64,000 bases of DNA from Deltaproteobacteria bacterium (lineage in GTDB: Bacteria > Myxococcota_A > UBA9160 > JAJDAL01), in the NCBI GenBank assembly GCA_029261875.1, contig JAJDAL010000005.1:62001-126000 (forward strand), written 5' to 3'. How positions within the stretch are numbered: position 1 is the stretch's first letter; each line of letters opens with the position of its first letter. Shown piece by piece: positions 59,531 to 64,000 of this stretch. The translations under genes were made by a program, and so were the position numbers. The notes beneath the pieces are model-generated. The model did not search any database. It saw only the letters and a list, made by a program, of their open reading frames with translations, and was not told the origin of the DNA.

Positions 59531-60277
59531 CTATCGATTTCGCCGGCCGCCGGCCCACCCATCGCAGTCGAAGGATGGAAGCTTCCCGAGCGCGCGTTGA
59601 CAGAAAACGCGAGGGCTGTCTGTCAAGTACTCCCGAACGTCGTTGAACGCCACACGATTCACGTGGCAGAAAAGGGCGAATGCCTCAGCGAGTTCGGCTT
59701 GGGAGAGCCAACCCTGGCACCGTACGGCAGGTCCCTCCCACCAGATGCCTTCCTCCCATGCAACGACATGGGCGGAATTGGCAAGGAAAACGCCCAGACC
59801 CAATGCAACGGCGACCAAATCCGTGGCGTAGTCCCACCGTTCGTAGCCTCCCGGTGGTTTGGACGAAGCTTTGTTCATCAGGTGATGGCTCAATCCGTGG
59901 CCCAGAATGGCCACAAGCGCGGTTGGGCGATTCAATAGTTCAGGGTGGTAGTAGATGACATCCTGGCCCGTGCCCGTTGGGTCCCGACGGAATGTGGCCG
60001 CCGGTTCAGGATCGTCGAGCACGACACCGGTCGGCAATTCGAGCAGTGGCCCTTCGCACGACTCCTGTGGTTCGATCCGAATCGGCCATTCCATCGTTCC
60101 CGTGTGCTGACGAACACACCGAAACAAATCCTCGGCCAACGCAGGATTCGATCTGGCTTGAACCGGAAAGAACTCGTCCGTTGGCAGAAGAACCGGACAC
60201 GGAGGTCGGAGGTAAGAATCGAATTCCGAGAGGGCCCAACGGTACGTGTTGACGATCCAAGGGGCGCTTTTGGACAT
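59531..60277 (-). CDS. Metallopeptidase-like protein lacking the catalytic Glu
   Basis: Protein of 248 aa. A segment AILGHGLSHHLMN aligns with the HExxH zinc motif of metallopeptidase-like cassette proteins but has Gly in place of the catalytic Glu; downstream WDYATDLVAVALGLGVFLANSA is typical for that group. Zinc binding may be kept while hydrolysis is lost. The start at 60277 is uncertain; an ATG at 60313 is possible. No attC is clear on either side. Confidence 0.6.
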   Translation of the reverse strand: MSKSAPWIVNTYRWALSEFDSYLRPPCPVLLPTDEFFPVQARSNPALAEDLFRCVRQHTGTMEWPIRIEPQESCEGPLLELPTGVVLDDPEPAATFRRDPTGTGQDVIYYHPELLNRPTALVAILGHGLSHHLMNKASSKPPGGYERWDYATDLVAVALGLGVFLANSAHVVAWEEGIWWEGPAVRCQGWLSQAELAEAFALFCHVNRVAFNDVREYLTDSPRVFCQRALGKLPSFDCDGWAGGRRNR

Positions 60278-60497
60278 GCGAGAGAGACGCTTTGGATTTC
60301 CTTCCCGATTCATTCTCCCGATTCGTACGGCTCCGTTCGAACTATCCTTGTCCCATTGCCGAGAGTTTCGCGAGGCCGGCAGTACGAGAGTGTCGGGAAG
60401 CGCTTCTGGGCCGATCGGTGGCGAATCTCCCGAAGACGGCGCGTTTCTGCACTCCAGGTTGTGCCTTGATGACTCGCTCTCCGCGTGAAGGCCTGGC

Positions 60498-61232
60498 TTA
60501 GGGCATCTGCGCCGCCGGTTGTGCACCGAGGTCCTGGAGTAGACGTTCCCGGACTGGGGGTGCCCATAGGGCGTACCCGGCGCGGTTCAGGTGGATGCGA
60601 TCCCATCGGATCAGCTTTGGGTCGGGCGATCCGTCCGGTAGGGCGAGTTTTGCTCCGGCGTCGAGATAGTGGAGGTCGGGCTGCGCATCGCAATCGGCCC
60701 GGATGAGTTCGAGAAGCCGGTCCCGCGCACCCGGAAGGCTCGAGGGTCGGAGCGCGAGGTAATAGACGGGCACTCCGGGAAGGCCCGCGCGAATGCGCGC
60801 GATGAGCGCCTGAAAGTCTGAATGCGCCTCCTCGGGCGTCCGCTTCCGGTTGCCCGGCACATCGGTCAGCTCGTTGCCGCCGGCGTGGATCACGATCGCG
60901 CGAGGCGAATAAGCAAAGATGATACGGTCGGCGAAATGCAGCAGGTCCGATAGTTTCGCGCCCCCGAAGCCACGGCGGATCACACGTAAGGGCGCCATGT
61001 CCTCGGCGAGCCCATCCCAGAAGCGAATACTCGAGCTGCCGACGAACAGAATCTCGCCGCCCGACGGGGGCGATGCTCGGTCCGCCTGCTCGAAGGCGGC
61101 GATCTCAGGCTCCCATACGGTGGGGTCATCCGAAAACGTGCGACCGATCTCGCGTTGGAAAACCCAGCCACCGGCGGCCAGGATCAGAACGAACACCCCA
61201 AGAAATCCACGAACGAGAGAACGTCGGGTCAT
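60498..61232 (-). CDS. SGNH/GDSL-type hydrolase, exported
   Basis: Esterase-like protein of 244 aa with an N-terminal hydrophobic anchor or signal (about 9-24). The blocks are visible: GSSSIRFW (nucleophile Ser), GFGGAKL, GGNELTD and DRIHLN with the catalytic Asp and His. GC-rich like the SDR gene. The ATG overlaps the stop of a 24-aa ORF (ATGA). It probably deacetylates or hydrolyses a carbohydrate or lipid ester at the cell surface. Confidence 0.88.
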   Translation of the reverse strand: MTRRSLVRGFLGVFVLILAAGGWVFQREIGRTFSDDPTVWEPEIAAFEQADRASPPSGGEILFVGSSSIRFWDGLAEDMAPLRVIRRGFGGAKLSDLLHFADRIIFAYSPRAIVIHAGGNELTDVPGNRKRTPEEAHSDFQALIARIRAGLPGVPVYYLALRPSSLPGARDRLLELIRADCDAQPDLHYLDAGAKLALPDGSPDPKLIRWDRIHLNRAGYALWAPPVRERLLQDLGAQPAAQMP

Positions 61233-61303
61233 CGCCTAGGCGGGAGATCCACCCGCTTCTTTTCGATCGTCGGTCGCGCGCCGGTTTCTGCTTGCGATTC
61301 CAT
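61229..61303 (-). CDS. Small 24-aa ORF coupled to the SGNH hydrolase
   Basis: MESQAETGARPTIEKK and onward, ending RR before a TGA that overlaps the hydrolase ATG. It has a strong AGGAGG five bases upstream of its ATG. It may serve as a translational leader or be a genuine micro-protein. Confidence 0.4.
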   Translation of the reverse strand: MESQAETGARPTIEKKRVDLPPRR

Positions 61304-61350
61304 GCTGGCCTCCTGGCTACGATAGAACAGTCCGCGCGGCGGCGGAGACT

Positions 61351-61911
61351 CTACTCGATTGGGAGCCCGGGCCGAGATGCGACGGCGGTCATCAGGAACG
61401 TGAGGAGCGCGAGGTAGAAGACCGCGATAGCCCCATGGACGCGAGGGTTTTCGGAGAGCAGACCGGACAGCGCTGCAAGGATCATCAAAACGTTGAAGAT
61501 ACGCATTGGATGAAGGAGCGGTATAAAGAGGACAACCAGTGACACGGCCACGATGATCACAAACCAGCACAGCACGCCGACGAAATACCTTTGTCGCACC
61601 GAGTAGTAGTAATCGCGCCAGGATTGCACTTCCGAAGCATTCTCGGGCACAAGAACGCAAGCATTGTAGTAGATGGCGGCCGGGCTCATGAGAGCGACTA
61701 CGAACGAGGGGAATGTCCACTCCACCTCACGGAGCCCCCAGAAGTTCCAGAAGGCCGCCACCGTAGCCGCGAGCTGAAAGACGACGAAGGCGCAATGGAC
61801 CCAGTAGCGGTTGTGCTTCTGGACCACGAATGGCAGCCCAGTGATCATGCGCATTCCAGCGAATGAAAAAACGAGTGAAAATGCGATCGCGAGATACTCG
61901 AAAAGTGTCAT
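61351..61911 (-). CDS. Five-helix membrane protein, unknown function
   Basis: Integral membrane protein of 186 aa with helices near 5-27, 38-58, 68-85, 110-135 and 140-180. It uses more A/T-rich codons than its neighbours and has no recognised family. It is immediately followed on its 5' side by an attC-like site belonging to the PIN gene, so it is a candidate cassette gene. Confidence 0.65.
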   Translation of the reverse strand: MTLFEYLAIAFSLVFSFAGMRMITGLPFVVQKHNRYWVHCAFVVFQLAATVAAFWNFWGLREVEWTFPSFVVALMSPAAIYYNACVLVPENASEVQSWRDYYYSVRQRYFVGVLCWFVIIVAVSLVVLFIPLLHPMRIFNVLMILAALSGLLSENPRVHGAIAVFYLALLTFLMTAVASRPGLPIE

Positions 61912-62041
61912 TTGACCGGTCGCTCAGCTGCCGTCCGGTCCGGTGTCGTTGAACGCTGGTTCACAACCCGAGAGCGTAAGGTGAAGACCGTCGCATTGGC
62001 AAGCCTGAAACCTTGACTCGAAACACAATCGCTTGTTAGTC
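61910..62041 (-). repeat. attC-like site downstream of the PIN-domain gene
   Basis: Left core ATTTGAC (one mismatch from RYYYAAC) with the arm CGCTCAGCTGCC, right core GTTAGTC (62035-62041) with arm ATCGCTT. Arms pair only partly, so it is diverged. Confidence 0.45.
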
Positions 62042-62047
62042 AGCCGG

Positions 62048-62818
62048 CTACTCGAGGTAGCGATAGACACCGGGGACCTTTGAGGTCGGAAGAGGCCACG
62101 CTCCAAAGAGTTCCGAGAGCTCTGAGTTCTTACAGCGGAGGAGGTCAGCATAGGACGGGAAGGCAGACGAATTGAACTCAATTCCAGTTACTGCCTCCGC
62201 TCGATCTAACTTCAAGCGTCTCTTCGTCTCGAAGGGTATATCGCTTCGGCACTTCGCCATGATGTCGATCAGTCTCTTGTCAGCGGATACGATGGACACC
62301 CGGTCCGGTCCGTGAATACGAGCCAGGTGTATGCCCATGGCGATTATCAAGTGGTCGAACGTACTCATCGGGTTGACATCTGGCTTCGCCGTTCGTCTTC
62401 CTTTGGGGTCGTTCTTCTTCTTCTTCGAGCGGGAAACCTGAAAGTAGTGGTCGATTGGAGCAACCAAGTTTATGGCCAGCACATGATAACGAGCGAGTTC
62501 ATAGTGGTAGATGAACTTTCCGTTGTGGATGTCTGACTCGAACTGCTTGACCAGCTTGCTGTAGTGGCGAGTGTCTATCGTTCCTTGGTTCTGAATATGC
62601 CGGTTCCACGAACCAAAAGAGTGTTTCATGAAAACACTAAACACTTCGGCCACGCAGAAGTTGGGTAGATAGAAGAAGAAGCGAGAGTGACCGGAGCGGA
62701 CGGAGTCGAAAATATTCTGGATGCGTGCGCAAACTCGCTTTGATCGGCAACTACGTGGTAGGTAGTAAGCTGCCGTTACGTTGGAATCAAGAAGAAGGTA
62801 TTTCTCCGGCTCCACCAC
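62048..62818 (-). CDS. PIN-domain-like protein
   Basis: Protein of 256 aa with PIN nuclease features: LLLDSNVTAAYY at the start (Asp13 region), FCVAEVF with a Glu, STFDHLIIAMGIHLA and VSIVSADKRLIDIM with the Asp residues of the acidic triad. It is larger than VapC toxins (~130 aa), with a charged central insertion. The paired GTG-GTG at 62818 follows GAGG at four bases. It is AT-richer than the flanking acyl-CoA dehydrogenase gene and lies at the right end of the cassette run. Confidence 0.75.
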   Translation of the reverse strand: MVEPEKYLLLDSNVTAAYYLPRSCRSKRVCARIQNIFDSVRSGHSRFFFYLPNFCVAEVFSVFMKHSFGSWNRHIQNQGTIDTRHYSKLVKQFESDIHNGKFIYHYELARYHVLAINLVAPIDHYFQVSRSKKKKNDPKGRRTAKPDVNPMSTFDHLIIAMGIHLARIHGPDRVSIVSADKRLIDIMAKCRSDIPFETKRRLKLDRAEAVTGIEFNSSAFPSYADLLRCKNSELSELFGAWPLPTSKVPGVYRYLE

Positions 62819-62964
62819 GCCGCCTCGCAGTCCAGTTTCTGGAGTCAGGATATCCGATTGGCGGGCGGTGCGGTTGGGGTAGAAAAATTGATTGTGGGGC
62901 GCGAGATGGGAGTTGTTGATGTGTGACCGGAGTTTGAACGGATGTTGGGTGGGCGTTTTTTGAC

Positions 62965-64000
62965 TCAACGGCGAGGTAGCCCGAGAACGCGTTGGGCGAT
63001 GATGTTGCGTTGGATTTCCGAGGTGCCGCCCGCGATCGTGTTGCTGAAGGAGTGCAGGTACTGGAACGCCCAGGGTTGTTCGTAGTCGATGCCGGCGACC
63101 ATGCGGTGTTCGCCGGTGACTTCCAGGGCTTCGGCGCCCAGGTATTCCATGGCGGTTTGGGTGAGGCGTTGTTCGACTTCGCTGGCCATGAGTTTGAAGA
63201 CGGAGTGTTCTGGGCTGGCTTCGCCGCGGGCGACTTTGGTGAAGCCGCGGTAGCCCATGTATTTGAGGGCTTGGCTGTCGATGTAGAGGGCCGCGTAGTC
63301 GTCGCGGAAGCGGGCGTTGTTGCGCAGCGGTTCGCCGCCGGGGCCCGGGCGGTCGGCCATTTCGCGCAGGTCGTTGAGTTTGTGTTCGATGCGGCTGGCT
63401 TGCACGGTCCAGAGCATGCCGCGTTCGTGGGCCAGGGAGCCCGCGGAAATGGCCCAGCCGCGGTTGAGTTCGCCGAGTAGGTTTTCTTTGGGGACTTTGA
63501 CGTCGTTGAAGAAGACTTCGTTGAAGTCCGCGTAATCGCGGTTGGTGAGTTCCGGGAGTGGGCGCACGTCGATGCCCGGGGTCTTCATGTCGATGATGAG
63601 CACGCTGATGCCGCCGTGCTTGGGAACTTCCGGGTCCGTGCGCACGAAGCACAAGCACAGGTCCGCGTGTTGGGCGCCGGAGGTCCATACCTTTTGTCCG
63701 TTCACGATGAAGGCGTCGCCGTCTTGCACCGCGGAGGTGGTGAGGCTCGCCAGGTCGCTGCCGGCGCCGGGTTCGCTCATGCCCAGGCACCAGGTGAGTT
63801 CACCGCGCAGGGAGGGCAGGGCGTATTGGGCTTTCTGCGCCGGGGTCCCGTAGTCCACGATGGAGGGGACGATGATGGTCAGCCCCTGGACGTTGTAGGA
63901 GCGGGGCAGGGGCATCTTGGCGAATTCTTCGAAGTAGACGAGCTGCTGGATCGGGGTGGCGTTGCGGCCGCCCAGCTCCGGGGGCCAGCCGGGCACCAGC
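62965..64000 (-). CDS. Acyl-CoA dehydrogenase, partial at the window edge
   Basis: C-terminal 343 residues of an FAD acyl-CoA dehydrogenase; the start is beyond position 64000. Visible motifs are CLGMSEPGAGSDLASLTTSA (FAD/substrate loop), IVNGQKVWTSGAQHADLCLC, NRGWAISAGSLAHERG and the C-terminal GGTSEIQRNIIAQRVLGLPR. It fits the FadE-type enzymes of fatty acid or steroid degradation. Its stop TGA lies within GTTGAGT, a sequence like an attC core. It marks the right end of the cassette region. Confidence 0.92.
   Translation of the reverse strand, partial: LVPGWPPELGGRNATPIQQLVYFEEFAKMPLPRSYNVQGLTIIVPSIVDYGTPAQKAQYALPSLRGELTWCLGMSEPGAGSDLASLTTSAVQDGDAFIVNGQKVWTSGAQHADLCLCFVRTDPEVPKHGGISVLIIDMKTPGIDVRPLPELTNRDYADFNEVFFNDVKVPKENLLGELNRGWAISAGSLAHERGMLWTVQASRIEHKLNDLREMADRPGPGGEPLRNNARFRDDYAALYIDSQALKYMGYRGFTKVARGEASPEHSVFKLMASEVEQRLTQTAMEYLGAEALEVTGEHRMVAGIDYEQPWAFQYLHSFSNTIAGGTSEIQRNIIAQRVLGLPRR

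Noticed and set aside
62819-63790. Arg/Pro/His-rich N-terminal extension of the PIN-domain frame
   Set aside because: It is an out-of-frame shadow of the acyl-CoA dehydrogenase gene on the same strand; low-complexity composition and no ribosome site.
1-64000. tRNA, rRNA, CRISPR and insertion sequences
   Set aside because: I looked for tRNA-like clover-leaf segments, rRNA stretches, spaced repeats and transposase genes and saw none that could be supported.

Overview
The window is 64 kb of GC-rich, gene-dense bacterial chromosome. The gene content suggests an uncultured lineage of the former Deltaproteobacteria (Myxococcota or Binatota-like). Indicators are exosortase-sorted PEP-CTERM proteins, a selenocysteine peroxiredoxin-like protein, a DUF3604 protein, acyl-CoA dehydrogenases, a P450, a haloalkane dehalogenase, a reductive-dehalogenase-like protein and class III cyclase. 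The placement is inference; no rRNA or marker gene is present.

Layout. 0-8 kb: an outer-membrane porin converges, across a strong bidirectional hairpin, on a pstS-pstC-pstA-pstB phosphate uptake operon. phoU is divergent, and the shared intergenic region holds two Pho-box-like sites. 8-14 kb: a minus-strand run made of a MacA-like lipoprotein, a LolD/MacB-type ATPase and two MacB-like permeases, then a GST and a membrane-anchored thioredoxin-fold protein whose UGA codon sits in a UxxC motif followed by a bSECIS-like hairpin. 14-18 kb: a secreted Cys-rich protein and two tandem paralogous PEP-CTERM proteins. 18-31 kb: lipid and xenobiotic metabolism genes, including PhyH dioxygenase, LLM oxidoreductase, hydrolases, an acyl-CoA dehydrogenase, a [4Fe-4S]/SCP2 fusion, DUF3604 and a lipoprotein hydrolase. 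31-44 kb: mainly minus-strand genes (cyclase, histidine phosphatase, P450, MAPEG, radical SAM, kinase, TauE/SafE, truncated hemoglobin, fatty acid hydroxylase). 44-52 kb: a large secreted protein divergent from a PEP-CTERM protein, then PAP2, DUF2071, an ECF sigma factor, a DGPF protein, haloalkane dehalogenase and a GFA protein.

52.5-53.2 kb holds a BrnT/BrnA toxin-antitoxin module. From about 53.2 to 62.9 kb lies a run of short genes, all on the minus strand. Many are small or of unknown function (DUF2007, DUF2442 with a frameshifted DUF4160, DUF7079, an Imm35/YrhB-like protein, a degenerate metallopeptidase, a PIN protein). They are interspersed with long imperfect palindromes that look like integron attC sites. 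No integrase gene is in the window, so I read this as a cassette array without an integrase (CALIN), with some ordinary genes (SDR, SGNH hydrolase) embedded. The window ends inside an acyl-CoA dehydrogenase gene.

The most unusual items are the split-by-UGA selenoprotein and the attC/cassette region. Start codons were often moved from the longest possible ORF to the codon with the best ribosome-binding site; these choices are stated in each entry.
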